Both the position numbers and the translations under genes were made by a program. Of a DNA stretch of 64,000 bases, positions 1 through 11,783 are shown piece after piece (the stretch's first letter is position 1; every line of letters starts with the position of its first letter). Source of the stretch: Lantana camara (Eukaryota; Streptophyta; Magnoliopsida; Lamiales; Verbenaceae); contig CM074859.1 of assembly GCA_037501455.1 (NCBI GenBank), positions 93,020,894 to 93,084,893 on the forward strand. Reading direction: 5' to 3'. Below the pieces are notes generated by a model. The model saw nothing but the letters and a program-made list of their open reading frames with translations, did not search any database and was not told where the DNA came from.

Positions 1-900
1 AGACTGGGAACGGCCGTTCCCATTTTGGCCTTGCGCCGGAAGGGCCGTTCCCATCTCAAAGGCGCGCTTCAAAAGGGAAGAAACGCGGGCACGTTTTGGG
101 GAACCTTGGGAACGACCGTTCCCATTTTTCAAAGGGGACCGGAACGGCCGTTCCCACCTGTGTTGCAGAACAAAAGTTTCTGCATAAAATTACGAAATTA
201 GCCCCTCGATCCAACGACTTCTTTGACCCCGAATTGCTATAATATGTACTAATATGATGTGAAACAACATATTATGATACCACATTGCATTTTCATGGCC
301 GTCTCGACACTTTTCCGCCGTTCGTCATATTTGGTCCTTTTTAGGTCATATCTCATGTATACACGTCGTGTTTGCACAGGTCACGAGGTCGTGAACGAGG
401 GACAAGCTCCCTAGAACGTATCCTTGTTGCATTCCACAAGAAAGGTGAGGTTTAGTTAATAAATGTATAACACTTTATAACCTTACGTGAACTTTCAAAG
501 CCACACGGGTATTTACCTATTTTCTTAAATTCTTTCTAAAACGTTTAAAACAGTTTCAAGCAAATCGGACTCATGCAAAGCAATGCATGTGGTTCGATTA
601 ATAGCATGATCATGCAAACCAATGCATGTATTGTACTATTCGTGATTGTTTAGTGGCGAGTAGCATGATAGCACATTGGGCCCGAGGGTACGTGTACGAG
701 TCAACCGGGAAAGCATCGGGCTGACGGGTAGCTCTATACACACCCCTCAACACTGGGATGACCCCTGAATCCACCAGGAGGTTGGTGGACGAAGGAATCC
801 CGCACGTAGGAGTCATGTTCCTGACGTGCGTAGACTGGATGGATAGGGCTTTGCAAACCCACCATCACCCGGAGTGAAGGAGTTCATGAAATGAATACGT
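1..900 (+). mobile_element. Ty3/gypsy long-LTR fragment (copy B1)
   Basis: No coding capacity is seen. The segment shares scattered landmarks, in the same order, with the complete solo LTR at 6617-10567: a palindrome array, a 'ttgcacagg' stretch near 374, a 'gggcccgaggg' stretch near 680 and 'accatcacccggag' near 860. It lacks both LTR ends: the left end lies outside the window and the right end stops before the usual terminal part, where another LTR fragment begins. It is probably a deletion remnant of one LTR. The boundary at about 900 is approximate. Confidence 0.6.
6..154. repeat. palindrome array B1 (four sites)
   Basis: Four short dyads lie at 6-21, 38-52, 108-123 and 141-154. The first is a perfect GGGAA-CGGCCG-TTCCC and the third is GGGAA-CGACCG-TTCCC; the others share the same arms with small changes. 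Each has the form arm-CG-two bases-CG-complementary arm. The function is unknown. Confidence 0.8.
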
Positions 901-2016
901 GTGCACCATAACTGAATTGCTCTCGACCTATAGGTCGCGCTCGAGACCTATTTTAGTACATTTTAGGTCACCCCCGTGACCATGTTTTTGGCAACTCTCG
1001 ACTTGTGAAAAATTCGGAAAAATTGGCTGAAAATATTAAGGTAGCGGCCGCTACCATTTTATGAAGAAAATGGGTCGCGGTCGTGACCCTCTCACATGAA
1101 AAGTGAATTTCAAACACGTTGGGCATGTTTTTCTCGGGTCATTTTCGATTCATACGCTTCATTAACATGTCATATAAGGTCTTATAATGTGTGCTGTGAA
1201 TTTTCATGAATTTTGGATGATTATTTTTTGAGATATGTACGAACGTGCCTTTATTGCTCCACAATGTGCGTGAATGCTTTGGTGCTTGGTTTGTGAACCC
1301 TAAATGAGTACTTTTCCCTTCTTTTATGATTTAGAAGAATTGTCTACATGTTGAATGATTTGTTAACTTGATTATTTGGAATTTATGGATCGTTTTCATA
1401 AGAGTTATGAAAGTTATGATCTCGAACGAATGTGAACGCTTCTTATAATGAATGAAATGTTTGTTTAAGTGCCTTTAGGGCATTAATTGTGTACATGAAC
1501 ATCTTCATAAGATGATATCACCTCTTATGCATATCATATCATATTCATTACATTATCGAGCATCTTATATGGTCATTTTGAGTCTCACATCACCTTTCTT
1601 GCACAGATTTAGGTACAGTTGGAGACGAGGCCGGTCAGTGAGGCTCGTATGCCATTTCTTTTGCCTTCAAGGTGGGTTTCTCTACTACTTAGATACTCTA
1701 ACTCGATATACACCCAATGTGAAAAGTTTTAAGCCAAATATATATATATATATTTCTATATCGAGTCTTAGAGTAAATGATTTCAAATGTAAAGTCTTTT
1801 CTTTTATGAACGTACCAAATGTTTTGGCGAGACGTGATTGCACTTGAGGGGGCCCAGGAACTTAGTGTGAGTGGCTATCTGGGGAGGCATGGGCCGACAA
1901 TGATCCCTTACATAGTTCCACCAAAACCACGATGTTACCGGCCCTCGCTAGGAGATTAGCGAGGAACGGAATCGGGTGTTTGAGGATTCATATACGTCAC
2001 ACGCTCGGGTGTTACA
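901..2016 (+). mobile_element. Ty3/gypsy long-LTR fragment (copy B2) with intact 3' end
   Basis: This is closely related to 9190-9720 of solo LTR A. Shared landmarks include 'ggtgggtttctctacta' at 1671, 'ccaaatgttttggcgaga' near 1818, a 'gtgtgagtgg' stretch, and the 'ttagcgaggaa' stretch near 1955. It ends in CTCGGGTGTTACA at 2016, matching the GGGTGCTACA terminus of LTR A. Beyond 2016 the sequence is gypsy pol on the other strand. The part equivalent to about 9800-10500 of LTR A is missing, and the left end runs into fragment B1. No LTR start or target duplication can be assigned. Confidence 0.65.
933..1089. repeat. palindrome array B2 (four sites)
   Basis: The dyads are at 933-948 (GGTCG-CGCTCG-AGACC), 966-981 (GGTCA-CCCCCG-TGACC), 1040-1055 (GGTAG-CGGCCG-CTACC, perfect) and 1072-1089 (GGGTCG-CGGTCG-TGACCC). 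The arms are unlike those of array B1, but the CG-NN-CG style centre is largely kept. Confidence 0.75.
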
Positions 2017-2762
2017 CTTAGTGTCCGGATCATCCCTCGAACGAGCAATCAATCTCTGAATCTCGGTATCTGTAGACTGAGCCTCTAACAATCTCTGCTT
2101 CAAATTAGACTGAACCGTAATATTGGCTAACCTAGCCACAAAAACCACAACTACTGAACTCTGCCTCTAAATTCGAAACACTGACCTTTCTGCTCAAAGC
2201 ATCGACAACCACATTTCCTTTACCCGGATGGTACTGAATCTACAATCATATTCCTCTAAGAACTTAACCCATCGCCTTTATCTCGTGTTAAGCTCTTTCT
2301 ACGTGAACAAGTACTTAAGACTCTTATGATCCGAAAATACCTCAAATGTAGCACCGCAGAGGGTGTGGCGCCACTTAGACAAGGCAAAGATGATCGCTGC
2401 AAGCTCTAGATCATGTGTAGGGTAGTTCTATTCATGAACTTTCAACTTCCTAGAAGCGTAGGCTATACCCCTACCATTCTGCATCAACACACAACCAAGT
2501 CTTTCTTTCGAAGAATCTGCATAAACCGCATAACCCTCAATACCCTCTGGTAGAGTCAGTACTGGTGCCGTAGTCAACTTCTCTTTCAAAGTCTGGAAGA
2601 TCAACTCACATTTATCATCCCAATCAAACTTTGCTTCCTTCTGTGTCAACCAAGTCAACGGAACTGCAATCTTGGAGAAATCTTCCACAAATCTCCTGTA
2701 GTAACCTGCCAAACCCAGAAAACTCCGCAACTCAGAGGCATTTCTCGGCCTCTCCTAATGTA
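2017..2762 (-). pseudogene. G0 gypsy pol, RT end / RNase H / start of integrase (broken)
   Basis: Read on the minus strand, 2760-2428 encodes the end of a Ty3/gypsy reverse transcriptase (LRSFLGLAGYYRRFVEDFSK) and the start of RNase H (YAVYADSS with its catalytic Asp, then IAYASRKLK). Downstream frames keep the '[11 protein letters not shown]' RNase H motif near 2310 and the linker before integrase (LKQRLLEAQ near 2110). There are several stops, including a TAG at 2755-2757 where the family normally has Trp. The missing N-terminal RT half lies at 34365-34737, beyond the CACTA insertion. The style fits a chromovirus (Tekay/Del-like), but that clade is a guess. Not functional. Confidence 0.85.
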
Positions 2763-2765
2763 TAC

Positions 2766-3320
2766 TACTAGAAAAATAGGTTTTCGTGACAACCAAAAGA
2801 GTCTCTATAAGAGGCTATTATGACGCTTTTAATACTGTGACGCTGCCTAAAAGCGTCACATAAGTAGCCGTCTTATTATCTTTTGCTGACGCTTTCAACT
2901 GTTACGAAATATTATCTTTAATGACGCTTAAAACCATCTCAAAATTGTTGTTTTAGTGACACTTTTTAGTGTCATTTTTTAAATCTCAACTACCCTAACT
3001 AACTTTTTGTAGCAACACTTAAAAGCGTCTCAACAAAATTTGTTGTGACGCTTGAATCTGTCATTATATATTCAAAATTAAGACACTTTTGAACGTCTCT
3101 ATTAACGTATTGCTACGCTTATCAACATCTCAAATCCGGTTTAATGTGACGCTTTTTAGAATCTCAAATAACTTGTTGCAACGCCTATTGTTGTCTGAAA
3201 ATACATTTATCATGATGCTTTTAATCATCTCAAATAACTTGTTGTAACGCCTATTTTTTTCTCAAAATACAATTATTATGACACTTTTAATTGTCACAAT
3301 AAGTTTGAACATTGTGATAC
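2766..3320. repeat. CACTA left terminus and subterminal repeat region
   Basis: The 13-bp terminal repeat is followed by about ten copies, in both orientations, of motifs close to TGACGCTTTT or AAAAGCGTC, for example near 2820, 2840, 2850, 2890, 2925, 3020, 3045 and 3145. In En/Spm-type elements such subterminal arrays bind the TNPA-type protein. That role is inferred here from position and repetition. Confidence 0.8.
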
Positions 3321-3699
3321 TCGAACCATATACCACTATATTCGAATCATAATATAATAATACAAAAGCATGAAATAAAAAACGACACATAGCACATGAA
3401 AGTGAAAGATATAATATAATATTTTCATTTCTGAAAACACCAAGAAAATATTTAACATCTAAATTAATAAGTATTCTTCTACTACAACCAAAAAATGATG
3501 CTACGAGTGTTCAATGCGCATAGTTGGTATACTAAGAAAATGTAAACATAAGTTCCAAAAGGCAAAAACTAACTTATTGTGTGGATCCAAACTTCATTGC
3601 TACTCCTCCTCCATGAATACCTATACACAGAAACAAATATACTCAATTAAGTTATTATTAAATAAAAATATTTGTAGGTAGTAAGATAGTATTATTACT

Positions 3700-3800
3700 A
3701 GATTTTGAGGCCACGCAACAACCTCACCAACTGCATCACCAATAGTTTTAAATTGTGACATGAGTCGAGCTAAATCCTCGCCAAACTCTACCGGAACATT
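3700..3800 (-). pseudogene. TNP1-like (Transposase_23 type) C-terminal remnant
   Basis: The minus strand reads through EDLARLMSQFKTIGDAVGEV followed by VAWPQNLV. An 'IGDAVG..VAWP' ending resembles, from memory, the C-terminal motif of the TNP1/En-Spm protein family encoded by plant CACTA elements. It lies inside the CACTA element near its left end, on the strand running from the right end to the left. Only this short stretch is recognisable, and the neighbouring frames are broken or intronic. A profile search would decide; an unrelated host fragment remains possible. Confidence 0.5.
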
Positions 3801-4625
3801 AATGAGGACTTCACACCAATTTTTTCACCATCATATTCACAAGATATCAGTATTCCATGAAATCAAATTTAAAGTTTCACTATAATCTTAAAAGAAATTT
3901 CATGAAATCAAATATTTACGAATACTCATACCTTTAGTCACGTTAGAGGCCTTTACTTCTCAAGCCCTTTATTCCTCCTCGGGTTCGGGAGTAGTCCTAA
4001 TAATGCTTGGTGATGTTGAACAGCAAGTCAGTTATCTGGAATAAGGTAAGTAGTAACTTTTCAGCCTCAAATCTCACACAAAATTGTATAACTCCACACA
4101 ATCCTAAATTATAGGGAGCTTAGAATTTGAAAATTTTTAATATATATAGACATTTTTAGTTTCTATATGTATTACTGGACTAGGTCCTGTACCTTAAGAT
4201 AAGAGAAAGGAAACTTTAAAAGTTGCCAAACATGAAGTACTTAAAGTGAAGAAGTAAGTAACTAGCCAAGCTACGTTATTATAATATCTAATGTCGAAAA
4301 TAAATAAAATTTAGAAGGAGAAATTGGCATGTATGGCATTGGAATCAACATTTAAGCATCTGTCAGTTTGGAAATTAGCCTGCATGTGATCCTATACTAT
4401 GTCACAAGGTTGGAATTCAATCCTTCATTGAGAATTCAAAATATTCCACTTAAGGAATCTCTAACTATTCTTAATACACTGCGTATTGCTTTTTCATCTT
4501 TTTCATTTTTTTTGACATGTCTTCGTCCACTATAATTTTATATAAGTAAAAAGGTTAAAATAATTATATATTAATGAATTTATCAGATATTGTCAGCAAA
4601 GCATGTGACAAAATCCTCTGCCGAT

Positions 4626-4632
4626 CTATCTA

Positions 4633-4683
<51 letters not shown>
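4626..4683. repeat. compound microsatellite (TCTA)n(TC)n(TA)n
   Basis: Runs of tcta, then about sixteen tc units, then ta units, next to the 122-bp tandem duplication. The second unit of that duplication also starts with a ta run. Confidence 0.9.
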
Positions 4684-4684
<1 letters not shown>

Positions 4685-4910
4685 GTTTAATTTACAATGC
4701 GATGACAGGAGCACTGCAGTGCTACACAAACATACATGAATGAATAAAAATAGGAGCACAAAGTGAGAAGCTACATGCAAGGTGTGTATATATATATATA
4801 TATATAGTTTAATTTACAATGCGATGATAGGAGCACTGCAGTGCTACACAAACATACATGAATGAATAAAAATAGGAGCACAAAGTGAGAAGCTACATGC
4901 AAGGTGTATC
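4670..4910. repeat. 122-bp tandem duplication
   Basis: Two nearly identical units begin with a TA run and 'gtttaatttacaatgcgatga' (at 4685 and 4807) and end with 'agctacatgcaaggtgt'. Only about one base differs outside the TA run. Each unit contains the 14-bp palindrome AGCACTGCAGTGCT. The near identity shows a recent duplication inside an old element. Confidence 0.9.
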
Positions 4911-4952
4911 ATGTCACGTAAGACATTTTGCTGGACTGCTGGTATGTATAGT

Positions 4953-6496
4953 GGACTTATACTAATTCAAAGTATATATAATTATTTATATAATTACTAT
5001 GATATGTGTTTAGAGAGAAGAAAGCAAAAGAATGTATTCCCTTGGTCACCAGGTGTTAATTTAACTTTGGGTACATTAAGATATTTGATATGGTCATAAA
5101 AAATCACCAACTTTACATATTTCTGAGTTCTTTGGAATGGCAAATCTCAGCTATGGACAAGATATTAACCGACATCATGCCAAGATAAAAATCAATCTTA
5201 GTTCGAACGATAATATTAGCTTTTATAACCATTAACCACTATTTTGTGATATCAAATGGTTCAGGTTGAATCAAAAGGTGATGTTATAAAGAAGGGAATG
5301 GGTGCATATATGTACGAAAAACCTTATAGTTTCATAATTACTGAAAGTACAGCAAAAAATCATGAACCAGATATTTGAAAAGATACAATGGAAGCCTTTA
5401 CCTGGTTGGCGTTTCTTTAGAGATTTGCGCTGCCTTTCAATGGCCTCCTTTGTTTCCAACAAACTCCTCTGAACAAAAAAGTTGATTAGTTAAATAACTT
5501 GTAAAGCATATTATTCTATACAAAAATCATACTTAAGCATCTTATAAATTAAATGTCAGATACACTAATCTATGCACCATCCAACATTCTTTTTGTTGCA
5601 TCTTTCTAAAAAAGCATAGGCGTATAACTTTCAATAGACAAGACAAGCTCATGAAGAAAGTACTAAACATCATTCATTATATTTTCTGAGCAATATTAGG
5701 AGTATTAAGAATTCCATTCATGTCATCGGAAATCAAATTTACAGTTTGAACAAAATCGCATAAATGTTTTGTTTCAACACAGAAAGCTAATATAAAGCAG
5801 GACTTTCAAGGTAACACCACCTAAAATGCAACTTGATCAGCACACACCTATATGAATATTAAGGACCTATACGAATTCAAAGTATATATAATTATTTATA
5901 TAATTACTATGATATGTGTTTAGAGAGAAGAAAGCAAAAGAATGTATTCCCTTGGTCACCAGAAAGGGAAGTAATTATCTCTGTTGCCTAAACTTTTAAA
6001 AGGTGCACACTAAACAAATTATGGTTATGGGGTCTAGTAAACATCCAGAAAGGTTGAAACAAGCTCTGTAGGAAAAGAGATAAAGAAATCAGTAGCTAGT
6101 TAGAGAAAATGCAAATGACAAGGAAACAATGCTTAGACACATAATGAGCATGAATTCAAAATTCAAAACTATCAGAGCTTCTGCTTCAGAGCATACGATA
6201 TGATGTCTCAGACTCTGTAGAGCAGTCAACAACCATAAGAAAATCACATGAACTGCCTACCTTATACTAAACTTAATAAGGTGTTGATTCTTAAACCCGA
6301 AACTTAATTAAAGAAACTAATCAGGAAATTCATGACTTCAAAGTAACAACACCCAAAATGCAACTTGATCAATAGATACCTATACGAATATTATAGATCT
6401 ATACGAAATCATAGTATATATAAATATTTATGTAATTACTATGATATGTGTTTGTCGAGAAGAAAACAAATAAATGTATTCCGTTGGTCAAAAGAA
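4953..6496. repeat. about 100-bp segment repeated three times in the CACTA body
   Basis: The stretch with 'attactatgatatgtgttt' and ending 'gaatgtattcccttggtca' occurs at 4953-5053, 5861-5962 and 6392-6496 in the same orientation. The latter two also share about 45 bp upstream ('aaaatgcaacttgatca'). The third copy is more divergent. They may be internal duplications of the transposon or copies of a small repeat. Confidence 0.8.
5397..5462 (-). pseudogene. short basic helix-like exon remnant in CACTA body
   Basis: Minus-strand translation gives MLETKEAIERQRKSLKKRQP, charged and helix-like. It is on the same strand as the TNP1-like remnant at 3700-3800 and could be an upstream exon of that gene. 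No family is recognised and no splice sites are proven. Confidence 0.25.
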
Positions 6497-8174
6497 TGAT
6501 ATGTGGCAATTGATGTACACTTCTGAGTTTTGAGGGCTCATTAAAGTAATTTGATTTATTATACAATCATTTAAGTCAAAGTTTTCTTTAATGAAACTAT
6601 ATTTAAAGATATTTGATGTAACGCCCCAACTTTTCCGTATTCTAAAATGACGTATGTGTTTACCAATTTACGCAAACTAATTGTTCATAAGTGTTTTATA
6701 TATTTAATTTTATATATTAAATGCTAACTATTTATATTTTAATTTTATTATGTTAAAATTCAATTTAAATTGTGCATTTTAAATTTAAAGTATATTAAAT
6801 ACGTGCATTTGACTTTAAATTAAATTAATTAATTTGTACAATTATTATTAAATGTATAAATGTAATTCGTGCATCTTGAATTTCATTTTATAAAGGACTT
6901 TAAATTTTGTTTTATTTTATGAATATAATGAATTTATTATGCATTGCTCATGAGTGTTATAAACGTGCTTCGTTCTTATATGATTTGATACGGAAATTTC
7001 GTGAAAATTTAATATGTCGAAGATATATGTGTCATGAATATGAATATACGCTCGTTTCATGTTTTCAGATTTATTTGCATTAGTTTCGAATTTATTTTGA
7101 ATTGTGGAACCAAATCGGGGGCTAACGGGCAATTAGCGAACCCTTGGTTCCGTATGTGATATCCTGAGCTCGGGAACTCGGAATTGAACTCCGTCAACTT
7201 CGTTGAACTTGTATCAAAGATTCGGGTTTGATAAACTTAGCCATATATTTTTCCGAAATCATTTGAACCTCCGAAATCCAACCAAAAAACGAAACGGCCG
7301 CAAAACTGCCACACTTTACCATTTTAATCATAACTCTCACCATACTTAACCAAATTAACCATGGTTGGACTTTTTGGAACCATGACTTAACCCTCTATCA
7401 GCCCTAACCAACCCCATTTCGAACCATACCTCATACAAAGAGAAAATTCAGCCAAAACCTGACTTCCAGTTTTCCCGTAACCCTTGTACACCTTGGAGAT
7501 TCAAAGCTCAAATCTCTTCCAAACTTCATCCATTCCACAAGGTAAGCTTAGGGATGTAATATACATTCATTATGAGTCATTTTGATCCATTCATCCCCAA
7601 TTTTGAGCATGCTTTCATGAGTTTATGGCTGAAATGGTAAAATAGTTAGGTTTTGAGCATATATGTTGATATCTTTCATTCCTTGATGAATTTGGTTGAT
7701 TCAAAGCATGAAAATGGTTGTCTTAACTCCCTCTTCTCGTTTATGATCATTGATTATGTGGTAGTTGAAGATTTAATGAGATTTCATTAATGGCATTTTG
7801 AGAAAATGGAAGAAATGGTCATCTCTTATCCCTCTCTTGTGCCGAACTGCTGTTGTTGCGTTTTTAGACATTAATTACTGTCCTTAGCTACTTCTTTTTG
7901 CCCCGTTTGTTGCTGTCATGTTGGTTAAAGTAGGCATGGAATTGCTGCTCTGTTTTTACATTGAATTCCCCTGTTTTTGGCTCGGTTTTACTACTGCGAT
8001 TTGCTACGTTTTCCTTGCTTTGATTGCTGTCAATTATCAGTCATTTATAGGAGGGGTTGATGCTGTTTTGCTACTGCATAACATGCCTTATGTTGCTGCT
8101 ACCTGCTGCTACTTTTTCATGACTTAAAACAGGGACTTAAGCTTTGTTTTACTGCTGCGTTGCGTCTGTGTTGC

Positions 8175-8302
8175 ATCTCCCCGGCCGGGGAGATTTTGTG
8201 CATGAATGTACCCGGCCGGGGAGCCTTTATGCAGAATCTCCGCTGCATGAAAGTCCCCGGGCGAGGACTTTTGTGTGAAAAATCTCCCCGGGCGGGGAGA
8301 TT
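8175..8302. repeat. palindrome array A (four sites)
   Basis: The dyads are at 8175-8194 (ATCTCCC-CGGCCG-GGGAGAT, perfect), 8208-8223 (GTACC-CGGCCG-GGGAG), 8251-8270 (AAGTCCC-CGGGCG-AGGACTT) and 8281-8302 (AATCTCCC-CGGGCG-GGGAGATT). The four sites have the same arm types in the same order as array D (55617-55743) read on its sense strand. Confidence 0.85.
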
Positions 8303-8498
8303 AAGCTAAGACGCAGCTGTGGAGTTTTTGTTGCTTTGATTGTGCATGGTTATTTTCCTCCTAATGCATGTATGGTAGTGTGGGTGTGTTTAAATTTTCA
8401 TGCTAGATATATGTATAGTATATAAGTATAATGCATGCCTACTGTTTAGTTATTACATGCATTTTAGTACGTTTAGTTATTACATGCATTTTAGTACG

Positions 8499-8499
<1 letters not shown>

Positions 8500-8547
<48 letters not shown>
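8500..8547. repeat. (TA)n microsatellite
   Basis: An uninterrupted TA run of about 24 units inside solo LTR A. A second run of about 17 units lies at 8766-8799. Confidence 0.95.
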
Positions 8548-8548
<1 letters not shown>

Positions 8549-8764
8549 CATGTATTGCATGCATTTGTTTAGTTTAAATGTTTGCATGCATTTGATTATA
8601 ATATGCATGGATTTACATGTTAATGCATGTATGTAATTCTATATATTTATCTTTGCATGAAATGATTTAAATGGGGCTTTAAATGCATGCATGTTGTACG
8701 TGGTTATAAAATATATTTGCATGCATGTTTAATATTTGTAATATTTGCATGCATTTTATTCATG

Positions 8765-8805
<41 letters not shown>

Positions 8806-10572
8806 GTTTATTATATATTAAATATTAATTGATTTAATTGAAATATAGAATTAAAATGTTATCTATTTCATGTTCTGATCTAATTTCCAATCTTGACTTG
8901 AATGTTCTATTTATCTAATTTCTAATTGTAAACGTGAAATAGTACGTGTTATATGAAATTTTTGGATTCATTTGATATAAAATGTGACCTTTTAATGGTA
9001 GAATTTTATGTTATGACTTATGGACTTGATTTATGAAATTGATTGTAATCTATTTTATGTTTTGCATATTTAATGATTTGAATGCCTTTGTTTTGTTAAA
9101 TTATAATTGTACTCTCGATATATTTGAGTTTTAATTATTATATGAAATTCATGACTTGAATTGCTATGAATTATGAAACTTTCATGTATGAAACATGTTG
9201 AATGAAATACTTGGTAATTTGACTTCTCAACATGATTTATACCTCGTATGCATCTCATATCATGTGCATAACATGCCGAGCGTCGTATATGGTTCATTTG
9301 GAGTCTTGAGTCTCACGAACACATTACGTTGTCCTTTGTACAGTTTCTCTAGGGCGGAGACGTACCGGGTTCTTAGGACACTTTCAAGTCTTCTTGTCTT
9401 CTTGGTTTTGTTCGGTAAGAGGCGTACAGGTGGGTTTCTCTACTATTTAGTTAAATGGCCCTATATACTCCCAATGTGTAAAGATTTCAGCCAAAAGTAT
9501 ATATGTATATAGAGTCGTTTTCAAGGGTCAATGATTTTAAAAGTAAAGCCTTATTTTTATGAATCCTACCAAATGTTTTGGCGAGAAAGAAAGAATGAAT
9601 GCACAGAATGGGGCCCAGGGACTTGGTGTGAGTGGTGACCCGAGGAGGCATGGGCTGACGGTGATCCCTCACACTAGTTCCACCAATGAACGGCGTAACC
9701 GGACCTCGTTAGGAGTTAGCGAGGAATGAACGTTGAGTGCCATTTGGGGAGTCATGAATGGATGGTTCGGGCCAATCACCCGGCCATCACCCGGAGGAAG
9801 AAGGTGTAAATGTTCATAAATGTGCACAAAATAATGTTATGCATGAATGAAAAAAAGAAAGAAAGAATGTTTAATGAACTACACGAGGTGTTGGTTGGAG
9901 ATAATGCATGCCCACTCGCCGGGCTACAAAAGACCTAATGAAAAATGAACGTTATAATCCCTTTTGATGACTTATTTATTTGACCCACTTGGGAAATGCT
10001 CTAAAAACCTCATTTGGGATTATAACTTGCATGTGAATGTTTAAATATTGTTCTATATGTTACTTATGCCTCGTTTTATACCCACCAGTCTCGTATAGAC
10101 TGAACCCGGATTGTTTTCAGTATTCTTGCAGGTTTGGAGTACTAGGCGGGAAGTCAAATCTTTTTAGTCTTTCGGTTAAGTCAGAGTCTGTTCATCCGCA
10201 TATTGAACCATGATTTGTTAAGTTGGAGAATGTAAGATTTGAATTGATTGTTGCCAGTATCATGAATCATGAATGAGTTTATAAGAAACCGGAATGGAAG
10301 TGCTATGACTATTGATTTTCGGGATTAGGTACCTATGCTAGTTGAACCTGTTGTTATTTGCTTATCCTATTATTGATGTATGTATGTTGCTTCCGCTTTG
10401 GTAATATTTCGGTTTATTGTCTCTTTGGCAGCAAAGTTAGCTCCCGTCTAGCTTAGCGAGTGTGTATGTCCCGTTCGCCGTGATCTAGCTCGGGTATGGA
10501 TTGTCCATTTCATATTCGGGTCGGGTATCGGTGCGGGGGATGTGGTACCTTGCGCTCGGGTGCTACATTTGA

Positions 10573-11230
10573 CAAGAAGCGTAAAGACTACTAATTTAAT
10601 TATTAAGTACAAATCAGCAAAAACAATCATAGTTTCACTTATTGAACAGAAACACAATTGCCTCACAAGTAGGATGTCAAATATAGAATTGATAATAAGG
10701 TACAAAACATATAGAGAATGCCTCTAATTTTCTAATTCCAAGTTTGAAACAAGATATACAAGCCATAATAGGAAAAAACCAAAGCTAATCAAAGAAAGGA
10801 TCAGAAACAACATACCTTCAAGGCTCAAGGAGTTGGTTCGATTAACACTAAGCAACTCGTAATCAACAAGGGATTACAATTCCAGTAGAATTTAAGCAAA
10901 TCCTATATATTCTGCACACAGAAAATCCATAAAAGGTGTTGAAGGTGTTAGAAGCCTAGGTCTAAAGTAAAATTTCCATAAAAGATCGATTATGAACTAA
11001 CAAAATTACAAGGATTAGTGAAAAATACACCTAGATTTTAATGTACGCAAGAGCCGTAATATACCTGGAGGAATAATTCTGAGATGGGTCAATTATTGCT
11101 GATGTACCGAAGCCTCTTCGTTTGCTTATTGGAAGAGGTATAGGTGAGGCCGATGACAAGGAGGTTGCAGGGGGTGGTGCAGTAGCGGGGGGCCGTCGCA
11201 GTGGCGGGGACGATTTCCAGATCGGCGGCT
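10573..11230. other. CACTA internal segment between nested elements, exon-like near 11063-11228
   Basis: This resumes the CACTA body after solo LTR A. On the minus strand, 11228-11075 is open and rich in Pro, Ser and Ala (starting PPIWKSSPPLRRPP), ending near a CAG|GTATAT splice-donor-like site at about 11066. It could be an early exon of the CACTA gene whose end is at 3700-3800. No function is recognised. The rest is AT-rich with nothing assignable. Confidence 0.35.
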
Positions 11231-11781
11231 AAATTTGGCTCCAACTCGGTTTTAAATGATGGCCGTTGGATGGTATTGATTGTGGACCGTAAGATCTCAT
11301 TTAAACGGTTGGTTCAAAATGATGCCATGACTACTTACAAAGACAACATCCTTACCTTTGAATCTGGCACAAGAAATCCAAAGGCTGGGAATGAGTCTTG
11401 CGAAGGAGTAATCAGATCCGACCATTACAAAACTAATCGGACGGCTGTGAGCTATGAGAATGGTGTAAATGGAGGGGACCATTTGAAATGCATGGAGAAG
11501 GCCGTTGTTGCTGTGGATTGAGCTGAGAGTTTGTTATTGATTCCTTGTGACCTAGTTTGTTAGGTACGTGTGTTATTTAGGTGTTGTTGCTCACTTTTGG
11601 AGCAAGCTTTTTGGATCTAAGCAGTCAATTTCTCTCATCTCTGTTTCTTCTCTCTTTCCCAACTTTCTTCTGAACTTTGGATTACTGTTTTAATGCTTGT
11701 TGGTTGGTTATTCAATACAAATTCATCCGTAATTTTATCAACTTAATTGTTTTTTGAATTATACTTGCTCATTCCTTTACA
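11231..11781 (+). repeat. chromovirus 5' LTR (551 bp, start truncated)
   Basis: Matches the 3' LTR at 33278-33851 from AAATTTGGCTCC to CCTTTACA, with about 30 differences by eye. The first bases of the 3' LTR (TGCAATGTAATGG...) are missing here. An open frame at 11201-11521 lies mostly within the LTR and is repeated in the 3' LTR, so it is not a gene. Confidence 0.85.
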
Positions 11782-11783
11782 TT

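Larger units (their letters stand above)
3801..6616. other. CACTA internal non-coding body
   Basis: AT-rich sequence with no ORF I can assign. It holds the microsatellite, tandem duplication and dispersed repeat listed separately. It probably contains introns and decayed exons of the CACTA gene on the minus strand. Confidence 0.5.
6617..10567 (+). mobile_element. solo LTR A of a long-LTR Ty3/gypsy family (3,951 bp)
   Basis: It starts TGTAACGCCCC and ends CTCGGGTGCTACA, and is flanked on both sides by the perfect 5-bp target duplication TTTGA (6612-6616 and 10568-10572). No internal retrotransposon domain, primer site or second LTR is present, so it is a solo LTR left by LTR-LTR recombination. 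It contains the palindrome array at 8175-8302, two TA microsatellites and an AT-rich, ATG-rich middle. Its 9190-10567 part is homologous to LTRs B2 and C and, inverted, to LTR D. Apparent small ORFs within it look spurious. Confidence 0.9.

Noticed and set aside
8175..8302. GC-rich hairpins as bacterial-type terminators or a CRISPR array
   Set aside because: The genome is a plant, spacers are not unique equal-length units, and the repeats differ in sequence; the retroelement context explains them better.
8400..8636. 78-codon ORF with a Tyr-Ile run
   Set aside because: Encoded by the (TA)n microsatellite in solo LTR A.
11201..11521. 106-codon open frame with a near-identical relative at 33300-33591
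   Set aside because: Both lie mostly in the chromovirus LTRs; the similarity is LTR duplication, not a conserved gene.
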